Shown here: positions 43,983-54,009 of the stretch, piece by piece | Layout: every line of letters begins with the position of its first letter | How positions within the stretch are numbered: the stretch's first letter is position 1 | NCBI GenBank assembly: GCA_022315425.1 | Contig: JAIUPT010000038.1 | Coordinates: 310,001 to 374,000, forward strand | Direction of reading: 5' to 3' | Length of the DNA: 64,000 bases | Origin: Pseudevernia furfuracea | Taxonomy: Eukaryota; Ascomycota; Lecanoromycetes; Lecanorales; Parmeliaceae | Notes under the pieces: model-generated | Told to the model about the DNA's origin: nothing | Database searches by the model: none | Seen by the model: the letters and a program-made list of their open reading frames with translations, nothing else | Translations under genes and position numbers: made by a program

Positions 43983-45103
43983 ATGACAGATCAATCCCAC
44001 GTTCTCGGCACGGTCTTAGTGGTCGGAGGCTGTGGATACCTAGGATCTAATCTGGTGGGTTAACTGCTCGACACCAAAGACGCGACCTTCATCGCCGTCA
44101 TCGACATTAAGACGAACAATCGGCGTCATCAAAACGTTATTTATCACGAGCTGGACATCTGGAGCTGGACATCTGCTCCCAAGAGCAAATCTCCTTTACA
44201 CTCGATCAGATTCGCTCAGACGTCATCTTCCACACTGTATCCCCATTCGCCTTCGGTTTCGACCTCAAATTCTACGAAAAAGTCAACGTGGGAGGTATTA
44301 AATGCTTGCTGCGTGCCGCGGAAATCATCGAAAGCATCAAAGCGTTTGTGTTTACATCAAGCGCCTCTGTCATCCACGATGGGACCAATGACTTGATCAA
44401 CGCAGACGATGTCACATCACTTGTCCTCCTCCCTGCTCAAAGGTTCATCTATTCGCATAGCAAGGCCATTGTAGAGCAGCTGGTCCTCGAAGCGAACCGT
44501 AAGGTCGGAAAGATGCTCACGTGTTCGCTGCGTCTTTCGGGCATGTTTGGAGAAGACGACCCGACTTCCACAAAGCCCATGGTCGATGTCGCCGCTGCGG
44601 GGGAATACCGCTATCAGATGAGCGACGGGACCAATTTGTTCGACAGGACATACGTGGGCAATGTCGTATAAGGACATGTTCGCGCGGCCCATGCTCTTGT
44701 GTCCACTTACCATGGCCCAGCGCTCTCTGCAGTTTCTGCCAACCAGCGTGTGGACGGAGAAGCGTTCCTCATCACCAACGACGAGCCCGTCAGCTTTTGG
44801 GAATTCGCCCGCGCACTCGGAGCAGCGGCTGGCTATCCGACCCAAGCAGAGAAGGTGAAAGTCATTCCCACGTGGTTGGGCCTCGTGATAGTCACTTTGA
44901 TGGAATACGCGATTCTAGTCTCGTCCATGGGCAAGCGAGATTCGTCTCCGCTCACCGCGGGGATCAGATACAGCATGATCAATAGGACTTACAATGTGGA
45001 AAAAGCGAAAAAGCGTCTGAATTACAAACCTTCAGTCGATATGGCCGAAGCTATCAAGAGGGCAGGAGGGTCTTTCTTGAAGAAGGAGAAGAAGGAAGAG
45101 TGA
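43983..45103 (+). pseudogene. Erg26 / 3-beta-hydroxysteroid dehydrogenase-like pseudogene
   Basis: Homologous to NAD(P)-dependent sterol-4-alpha-carboxylate 3-dehydrogenases (SDR superfamily). Recognisable parts: VLVVGGCGYLGSNLV (nucleotide-binding GxxGxxG), DVIFHTVSPFAFGFD, KAFVFTSSASVIHDG, the catalytic YSHSK (YxxxK), LRLSGMFGEDD, and SFWEFARALG to a C-terminus with RYSMINRTYNVEKAKKRLNY. Three lesions are visible: an in-frame TAA at 44061, an exact 14-bp tandem duplication (44148-44161 repeated at 44162-44175) that shifts the frame, and a TAA at 44669. Both stops could arise from CAA by one C-to-T change. A single intact enzyme cannot be made from this allele. Confidence 0.88.
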
Positions 45104-47298
45104 AATCTCCATATGGGCTTGGCTTGCTTAGGTTGCTGCCTTGGGGATCTTCTTATTAAATGGAATCCTTCATTGAGACTATTCTAGGGGGAGCATGCTT
45201 TACTATGCATCTACAGAAGTCCTTTCCCATATATCGTCCCTGGAGGAGGTGGCGGGAAGTAACGTGTTCGCAGTTGGCTTACAACACTTCTTGCAAAGGC
45301 TAGAAGAGATTCACTTGAGCATAGATTTAACTCGATAGGCTCTTCGGTGTAGACGAGTTACCATCATAATAAGCACTAGATATGTTGGGAGAACCAAAAC
45401 TTCATGTGTACCCTAAATTTGAGTTTTCAAGCCGGAAACAGAATCAATTTAGAGATCTTTTTGCCACTGCTCGCTCAAGCCATACCACTTTGCTCTCATC
45501 CACTGATAGAAACCAGACCACCCCCATATATCACACATTCTGCTCCCACCACAAGTCCCGCCGCGTCGCAAACTGCTCGCCATTCTCGTTTTGCAAGCTC
45601 ATGGGACGGATAGCAGACTCAAAAGCATTTAGTCCTAATGAACCTACCATCTCTGTTTTTTTAAATTCAACGCGTCAGCCATCAGTGCAAATGTCAAGAA
45701 GACATCAAACAAAAATCCCATTCTAGTCCAAATGCTCACTCACCCTTGTATGGAACCCAAAACTCGCGTCTCCAACCAACGGCCACACGTCGTTGGAATC
45801 TTTGGACAAATTTCTGATGTTGACGGCTCGAGTTCCTGGATCGATTGAGGCCGCGGAGGAGGCGGTACTTAATAGCGCTGTAGGTGGAGAGGTGGAAGAA
45901 TTTGGTCTTTGTGAAGAACTGGGGAAAGACGAATGTCGAAAGCTGTGATTATCGCGAAGTTAAGTTCGACTACCCTGTTAGTTACCCTATTATCAGTACG
46001 GGTACCATTTTGTGGGTGAGTAGGGTTGACGGACGAGAGTGAGGATGTGAGAGCTGGGGTGTAAAGTGTGTCCGTGGTATGTACGAGGACGCCGACTAGT
46101 ACGATCCTCGCTATACTCACTGCTAATGCTCTATTTAAAAAGAATCAGCAGAGTCATGGGGGTGGGTTCAGCTTGTGGGTAATATATTACATGGCACCAG
46201 CCAGAAAGACAATCAAAATGCCCGTTTTTTCTTCTCCCACCGCGTGTTGAGCTGCATTATCGGATTTATCGGCAGCAAGAAGACGTACACGTCGGTCGCT
46301 GCATTTCAGCAAGGCTTGAACCAATGGGAGCGACGGTAATGATGGGACGCTGTGGTGCGTTGCATTGCAGAATGACCGATGTAGTACACCCTCATCTCCG
46401 TGCAGCACACCCAAAGCTTACCAAGACCAACCCGCGATAACCAAGAAAGCAAGATAGCCTTGCCGCCTTCATCGAGGCTTTGGAAGAATTGTGGATGTTT
46501 CAGTAAGCTCAAGTAGTTATTCAAGCGAAACGAATAGTGGGACCAGGGTTACAATTACAGCCGCAGCTGCCATGCACTTGCACTGGCCCCCACGATTTTG
46601 CATTTGGTAGTACATGAATGTGACGCCCCATAAGACCGGCAGGATAGCCTTGCTGCGCCTCCGGGGAATCCGGGGGGAGGGAGAAGTTGGGGGAGGGGGT
46701 AAGATAGGGGTGTAACGCAAGATGCGAATAATTGCTACACAATTGGCTACTAATGGCGATCTGATACAGTTGACGGCGCTCTTCTTCGTAAATTCGTATA
46801 TTTAAAAAACTCGAAATCTCACTCAAAAATGTCCTCTGCAAAATATTCACCCTCGTGCTCATCTTCAGTCTGGGTTCTCTAGTCGTAAGCCCAATCCCGC
46901 ATGTCCTACTGTTTTTCATCATCGCCTTTGTTCCCCCCTGCCGCGCCTCCCCCATCAATCATTTCAAGAGTCGTATGACTCAGACGCGCAGCTAACAGCC
47001 ATATCATCCGATGGTTCAACGGATCCACCAAAGTTGATGTGGCAAGCACAGTCTGGTGCGGTCGTATCCCAGTTAACCTCTGTATCCAGAGACGAGCGAG
47101 TCTCGTTCTGATCAAGTTTATCGAAACCGCGAATTCGCTGCTGCTCCCTGTCTAGGTGGTGGTCCTCGCTATCTGCCGTTACTGCGCTCCTCAAGTGATG
47201 TCCCTTGTTTAGCGGCCATGCATGCTTCAGTTGTTATCGCTGTCAGATTGGTCTGGTGAGAAGTCAATTCATTGGTTTGAGTTCTCCGAATGGTAGTC
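45104..47298. other. Intergenic region, about 2.2 kb, no gene supported
   Basis: Several ORFs of 60-145 codons occur on both strands (largest 46521-46958, minus), but none shows a recognisable family, good start context or consistent splice structure. It may contain further degraded genes. Confidence 0.4.
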
Positions 47299-48350
47299 CT
47301 ACGGCACCTCGACCGTCTCACTTTCCGGCCTCAACTTCATCATCCGCCATCCCACTTCCGACTGCAGCGTATCATTTCCAATACTTCCGTCCTCCGTCAG
47401 TTCTCCACTGCTTGAACTTCTGATGCCGACCAAACCCACTATCAATCTAGCCTGATACTCGAAGCCATTGTCGTTCACCTTCACAGGCACAGCCGCCCAT
47501 CCAGGCGCGACTTTTCCTAATTCGACGGAAGGGTATTGAACCTTATCTAACGATAATTTGTCCTGATACTTCAAAGTCTCCGCGCCATCTTCCTTCCAAA
47601 AACAGAAAGCGGTGATTCAGCCAGAGAGATATGTAGGACCACTGCCTCCACCAGAAAAGTGCGCTATCGTTTGCCAGAAGTCCTTGTTGTCCTCAGGTTC
47701 CGGGTCGTCGAATGCAGTGATGAAGCGAGAAATGATTGGTACGAGGAGCTTGTCCCAGTTTCCCGCTTCTTCTCCAAAAGTCGGCTATTTGTCAATCTAC
47801 GCCATGATCTTTTGCCAGTCCGCTTTTTCGCCATTCGGACTCACAGACGGAATACCGCACAGTAAGTAGGCCGTATAGGAAAAGTAATGCTGCAGCGTGC
47901 TCATCATGACGATGGAGCAAACCACCTTATCCGTCGCTGTGGTAGTCGCAAGGTCGGGGGATAATCCACGTCCGTAGTTCTGGATCCGTGACGTTTTCAT
48001 GAATAAGCTTGCTGATTTCCAAAGCGAATCCTCCCAAATCATAGATCGCTGTGCTACCACCTGCCGTAACCGCGAGCTCTTTCTGTCCTTCGTGCGCGAC
48101 AAGGTGATGACGCAACTCTTCGGGGTGAGCGTTCACGCAGATATTGAATTGCGCTATGATAGCAAGCCAGATATTGTCAGGCCGGGTTATGAGGTTTTTG
48201 TGACCTTTGTAGGCGGCGATGGCAGCCTCAACGAAGGCGTTGTTCGAAGCCTCGACGTTGAGATGGCTTGATTCTGAGACCGAGAAGGAAGATTGGATGA
48301 TGTGAAGTTTGAGAGGCTTTGTGGATTGCTAGGTGAAATGTGATGGGCAT
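47299..48350 (-). pseudogene. DUF4419 family pseudogene
   Basis: Conceptual translation from about 48350 down shows the DUF4419 family: FVEAAIAAYKGHKNLI, NIWLAIIAQFNICVNAHPEELRHHLVAHEGQKEL, KLIHENVTDPELRTWIIP, TDKVVCSIVMMSTLQHYFSY, CGIPSVSPNGEKADWQKIMA, LLVPIISRFITAFDDPEPEDNK and SGGGSGPTYLSG. Lesions: a +1 frameshift in a C5 run (47956-47960 on plus), TAG at 47797-47799, TAG at 47785-47787, TGA at 47617-47619 where the family has Trp, and probably a frameshift near the N-terminus. The stops fit C-to-T or G-to-A change. Function of the family is unknown. Confidence 0.85.
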
Positions 48351-48694
48351 ATTGACGGTGGTAAGTGATCGTGCGTGGAAGATGCAGTATCTGTTAAGTT
48401 AAGGACTGAAGTAATGCTTGTGACTTATACTGCAGTCTGAGCTCATTCATAGCTATGAAGATGCTTTGTGCGCGGTGAAGACCGTTCATATAGGTAGTGA
48501 CAAGTTACGCTAGGCCCGATCAGTCCGCCGGTGATTCGTAGGGACGTGAAAATACGTGATAGGCAACCTGTTAGGGCTGGACAGCGCGAACTTCATGTAA
48601 GGCACCTAGTAAACCTCACAGATTAGTGATCGTGGTAAGGATATGGCGGACTTAGAGGGATTTATGATTAGACTATTGGGAAGTGGCACATCCA

Positions 48695-48752
48695 TATGAT
48701 CCCGACGAAGTAAGATGTGACAATATGATCCCGACGAAGTAAGATGTGACAA
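48695..48752. repeat. 29-bp perfect tandem duplication
   Basis: The unit beginning tatgatcccgacgaagtaag at 48695 is repeated at 48724 with the same sequence. It lies just before the coding-like stretch at 48746. Confidence 0.9.
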
Positions 48753-49376
48753 CATTCCTCACGGCGAGTGCTACAAACCTCATTCCCGACTTCATTTATT
48801 CCCTGGAAGATATAGACGCGGGTGCAACCAATTTCGACAACCTTCTCACAAACCATTTTGGCGCAAAACCTCACTCCGACTTCATGTACTCCCCGGAAGA
48901 CGTAGACGTGGGTAGAACCAGTCTCGACAGCCTTCTCACGAACCAGTCTGGACCTCTACAGGCCCAAATCATGCCGACGTCCAATTCCCGACTGTGTCGA
49001 CTTGCCGAGTCTTAGGGCCATTGGGCCAGGATATGTCTTCGATCAGTCATGGGGCTTTGCGAGATACGACCCGGAGGAATCCCTTAACGACATGCCCAGT
49101 CCTGAAAGTTCACCGCAGAATATCATCTTCACGGCCAGCTGGGTGGAATTTAGTGACGAGATTCCCGCCGGAGAGTGCTAACACTAGGTGTTCGCTGTGG
49201 CAAGGGATCAGGGGGCGGTGTGGAGGTTGAATATATGGTCTGCAGCTTTGAACGGGGACACCTTTCCCGAAGCGAGATCAGACGCAGAGACGACTGGGTT
49301 CCTTCGCTCCCTACAAAACGGCTTCTATCTTTCCTCCGACGAGATGGAGATATCCGAATGTCTTTCCTATTATTAA
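48746..49376 (+). other. Coding-like stretch, possible degenerate small gene
   Basis: Three blocks look coding: two imperfect repeats DFIYSLEDIDAGATNFDNLL and DFMYSPEDVDV...SLDSLLTN, then GYVFDQSWGFARYDPEESL and, after a plausible 45-nt intron (49146-49190 region), FAVARDQGAVWRLNIWSAAL. The first frame has no ATG (it opens with GTG) and the junction near 49010 cannot be spliced convincingly. A decayed or misread gene is the best description. Family unknown. Confidence 0.35.
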
Positions 49377-51152
49377 AGGGACGAATTATGCAGGTCATGG
49401 AGATGGGAAGTATCAAGTATGTCAGCGAAGATGGAAGGGTATTAAACTTTGGGTCGTACGGGGAGATTATATACATAGCCCGAAACTATTCTCTTCCAAA
49501 AGATTTGATTTTGAGTACTGTATACCGTAAGCAAAGTACTTAAACGTATAATAAGTCTCGCTGTCCCGATGCCAAGATAATTTTTGAGAATGCTAAAGAT
49601 AAGCTACCTTTGTAGTTCGAACTTCAAAGGGATGGAACTGGAGCATGTCAAAGAGAGGGCGGTGTATTGGACTGAACTCCCATGAAGAGTTGGACTGAAG
49701 ACTAAACGAGTTCGATACTCTGCCTCAAAGGAGAAGAGGATTCAAGGTGGTTATATACGCATTGCTAACGAGAGGCTGAGCCTGGACGGAAATTGTTTCC
49801 TTAGTCCTTGAAACATTGCGAATGAAAACTTGACCCAGATAGACAGACTCCCCAGGTCGCAGTTCGTCGCCTTTTGAAACGAGTCCCTGACGGGTCAACG
49901 ACAAGGATGCGCTTGAGCCAAACAATGTGACAAGGTTCATTCATACATACCCTTAGTCGAAGATGTTATAAAAGTGAAACTAATGTATTGAGAATTTTCA
50001 TCTCGTTCCCCCTTGTGCTGATGGGGTGGTAATCAAAGTCAAAATAATTCGGTCTCATGTCCAGTACTAGATTTTAACAAGTCTTCAGATCAGGCTGAAA
50101 GAGGAATTACCCTCGAAATGGCCAACAGGGCGAGCAAAGACTCTAAAGGCGAAGTTGAAGGAATCGTCCGCACAGATTCATGCAACGCTTAACCCACATA
50201 TAAGGCTCTAGTCTTATATGGCGTTGATGGTTTTTTTCGTCCTCGGGACCGTATTTTATATGCAAAACAGCTCTATATGCCAGCAGTGCTTTATAGCCGT
50301 TGCTGCTAGTCAAGGTAGTAATCAGAGAACACGGGATAGATAGCGTGTCATACTACTATGATAGTACGCGTGGAGACGTGATTCTTTGACCTGAATAACT
50401 CTGATTCTTTGTGCTATATGGACTACGATAAAGAGGCTGTTGAACATGACTGGGAGCTAGATGCGGAGGGGGAGAAGTTGGATCAGTGGTGATAATAGCA
50501 TGATGAGTGGTAGTGGAAGAAGCATAGCAAGTGGTAATAATGATAGTAGTATAGTACCTTAGCAGAGGATTGATAGCATCATGATAGCTTGGGGGGGGGG
50601 GGTTCTTGATTGGCGATGTAGATTACTAAGCAATCTATGTACCATGCTAAGTATATGACCTACCTCCCTGTGGTTTCAAAACGGTCATTTGGGACCATTC
50701 TTTATAGGTAAATCAGCCTTTTCGTGAGGCAGTGCTATTCGTGGATTATACGGTACTCCAACGGAAAGCTTTCGGGCAATGCGCTTAGAGCTGCTTCGGA
50801 ATTGTACAGTACCTGGCCTGAGCCCAGTGTGGGGTCCAACGCCTGGGATCCTCGTCTGCGTGCTGACTGACCTCTCTATGCAGTGAGTCAAGTCTCTGCT
50901 CTCACTTGAGATTTGCGCTTTGGGAGGTAGCCAGAAGATTTGTCGTACGACAAAATAGCATGGCACGGTAAAGATCACGGAGTAGACAAGTATCGCAGGG
51001 TAAGTAGCAGAGTATCGTAGGGGAAAAAATGGACCACTCTTATCCCCGCCACGCTAATTCCGTGACAAGACTGGCCCCATCCTACCATGACATCTCCCCC
51101 ACTGCCTCCAAAACAAAACCCTCATCACATCCTACCCCTCAAGCCCACAAAA

Positions 51153-52026
51153 ATGGACATCAACTCCACAATCTACCCCACCCTAACCGCACACACCATC
51201 CCCATCACCCCCACCATCTCCCTTCACGCCTTCACCTCCCCCCCCTTCCCCCCGCAACCCCCGCCCTCCTCCTCCTCCACGGCTACCCCCAAAACCTCCT
51301 AATCTGGCACCTCATAACCCCGCACCTGCACGGGAGCTACAACCTCGTCCTCCTGGACCTGCGCGGCCACGGGCGGTCCTCCAAACCCGCCTCGGGGGCC
51401 CCCGGCACACCGCGTACGGCAAGAGCGCCATGGCGGCCCTCGGGCAACGAGCGGTTCCACGTCTGCGCCCACGACCGCGGCTGCCCGCGTCGCGCACGGG
51501 CTCTGCGCCGGGCGCTCCTGCTGGGGACGTCGCGCCCTCGCTCGCCATGTACGAGAAGACGGACGTGGCGTTCGCGGCGGCGTATTGGCACTGGTTCTTC
51601 CTGATCCAGAGGGCGCCGCTGCCGGAGAGGGCGATGGGGGCGGGTGCGCGGGGGTGGGTGGAGGGGACGGTGGGGGCGCGGGACGGGGGGGTTTCGGGCG
51701 GAGTGGAGTGCGTGGGGGGTTATTTGCGGCAGGTTGGGGATGGGGAGGCGGCGCATGGGATGTGTGAGGATTATAGGGCGGGGGCGGGGGTGGATTTGGA
51801 GGAGGCGAGGGGGGGTAGGGAGGCGGGGAGGAGGGTTCGGTGTCCGTTGCGGGTGCTGTGGGGGAGGAAGGGGGTGATTGAGGCGCAGTTTGATGCGTTG
51901 GGGGAGTGGAGGAAGGTGAGTAGGGAGGGGGTTGTGAGTGGGGAGAGTGTGGATTGTGGGCATTATATTCCGGAGGAGGCGCCAGACGTGGTGGTGAAAC
52001 ACATCAAGGAGTTTTTGAGAGATTGA
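51153..52026 (+). pseudogene. Alpha/beta hydrolase (haloacetate dehalogenase-like), frameshifted
   Basis: Starts MDINSTIYPTLTAHTIPI at 51153. The frame then changes in a C-rich run (about 51240-51265) into PALLLLHGYPQNLLIWHLI (oxyanion-hole HG motif) and LVLLDLRGHGRSSKP. The nucleophile-elbow-like CAHDRG appears in one frame near 51466-51483, while the following MYEKTDVAFAAAYWHWFFLIQ and the C-terminus DCGHYIPEEAPDVVVKHIKEFL with its catalytic His are in another. Residues expected between GRSS and HDRG, and after HDRG, are partly missing. HDRG is the signature of fluoroacetate-dehalogenase-like enzymes (Asp nucleophile). The very high GC content here contrasts with the AT islands. Confidence 0.7.
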
Positions 52027-53787
52027 AATGACAATGCTTCTTGCAGCTCACTGATGTCTTGAGGAGTGTGTTGGAATACGTTTCTGTAGCGTAAGGTAGG
52101 GACTGGTAGAGAATAGCCAATGCTGAAATGCCTCTTCGGACAATGACCTGAACGGGCTCGTCAAATACAAGTCCTTTGATACCTCACCCACTCTCTCTTT
52201 CCAAGAATCTATGCCCATATTCACAAGTATCTACCTCCAATTAGCACTCTTCCTCAACATCACCCAACAAATTCCGCCAAGATTGCATCTTCGATCACCC
52301 CCTCCAACCCCCACCTTCTCAACCATCCTATCATCATCAGGCTCATGAGCTCTATACTTGCGCCTGCAGCTGAGGACGCAAGTGGTGGACCCATACCTCC
52401 CAGGGCAGTGAAATTACCTGAACGAATGCAGGTCTCACAAATGCGGTGAAGTATTGGGGAATCTCTGCGCAAGGAGCTACAACAGCACCGCCCATAACGA
52501 CGGTAATCGGTTAGCTTAAGGACAAAATTGCTACTTTGATAAGAAATCAAAGCATGCGGATTGGCAGACGGACGGCGACGACAGCCATTCGAGCTGTTGA
52601 AGGGTTTTGCTTAGCAAATCTGGGTCACGGTAGAACTGAAGCAAGCGCTTCAATCGCGATGCCAGCGCATGAATTTGTCGGTGTCTCGAATCTCGATGCA
52701 GAAAGCAAGATAAGTACCAATGTCACCGGTGTCGGGCCGTATCGACCTGGATTTCTTGATTGTATAGCGTTTAAAGCAAAAGAGAGTCACTTGTGCGATA
52801 GCATGAGGCTTGCACATACGACTTGAGCAAGGCTGAAACGGCGTGACGGGCACCCTCCGACGGCTCGAATACTACGGTGTTGGCTTTCAATACTTCCGCC
52901 GTAAAAGGAAGGGGATCCGGGGGTTTTATCATCTGGACTCAGATTGGCTTTTCGATAGCTGAAATCGTAGGGAAGCCGCTGAAGGCCCGAAGAGGAAATG
53001 GCGGCGCATAGAGTACGAGGACATGCATGGCGCCAGCGAGAGTTTTATGTATCTCATGCAGGGACCACGTGAGCAGAAGCCCACGCGGGATCTCGCTTCA
53101 GGTCGGCCACCGAGGGCAAGTCGGTGAGTGACTAATGTAAAAGGTGTGCGAGTCGCCGATGACAGCTCAAGGATGTTTGATGACCGCTTGTCGATTCAAT
53201 CAATGCCACTAGATAAAAGAAAACAAAAACTTTCCGAAAGCTGCATCTTGGCCGCAGGAGGAGTAACTTCTGTGTTCGTTGAACGAAGTGCGGGGGGCCG
53301 GCGGACGGTACTTTAGGAGTCGAGTAATAATAATGAGTCTCAGGTAACAAGGACAGGGTTTGACGAGGCTTGCATCATTGCCATTGTGATTTGGTGCGCT
53401 ACGATGAAAATGGATGAAATGGAACCCCGCTCTACTAAATCAAAAACGGGAAAGATCGGATTTTTAGCTTTGACATATGAGCGAATCAAATGACTATCCA
53501 CACCAACACACGAAAACCTTGTCTCTTTCCAGCAATGAAGCCCATTCAAAGAGGCAAGGTGGCATGTATCGAATCCGTAAGAGGTTAAAAGCGAACGGTC
53601 TTTTCTCTTTCCGAGATGCGTTGATCCTGCACGGAAAAGCAGGGCGATGACGCCACACACCCACAGATCCATGCACCACCAGTCCACCACCAAGTCCACC
53701 ACACGTGAATCCCAGTATATCCCGTAGAGTATGGTGCTATGGTCGTATGTCGTAAGGTAGAAAATTGACCGAAACGCCACATTTACA

Positions 53788-53821
<34 letters not shown>

Positions 53822-54009
53822 ACTATTTCTCTACACTTTCACCCCATATCCCTCTTCTTCTCATCTCTATCATCCTCTTCGCTTTCCCATGCATATTCTT
53901 CCCATCCTTCTTCATTTACTCGCTACCTTCTTCTAGCACGACTGCGTCGACCTCAATATTCCCTCATTCGAAACAGTATCCGCCGCAGGTCGTGCCGGAA
54001 ATAGTAATC
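52027..54009. other. Gene-poor region, about 2 kb
   Basis: No gene is supported. The minus-strand ORFs 52260-52550 (SGNFTALGGMGPPLASSAAG...) and 52650-52853 look weakly coding and may be relics of one gene, unidentified. A CT microsatellite lies at 53787-53818, in the probable leader of the gene that follows. Confidence 0.4.
53787..53818. repeat. (CT)n microsatellite
   Basis: An uninterrupted tctctctc run of about 32 bp, roughly 190 bp upstream of the start codon at 54010. Pyrimidine tracts of this type are common in fungal promoters and leaders. Confidence 0.9.

Larger units (their letters stand above)
48351..51152. other. Gene-poor region with small duplications
   Basis: No complete gene. 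It includes the 29-bp tandem duplication and a coding-like stretch described separately, a G10 run near 50590, and short degenerate repeats of tagtggtaat / gatagtagta at 50500-50560. Nothing recognisable lies between 49.55 and 51.15 kb. Confidence 0.4.

Noticed and set aside
51337..52002. 221-codon minus-strand Pro/Arg-rich ORF
   Set aside because: Product of extreme GC skew opposite the hydrolase relic; composition is not protein-like.
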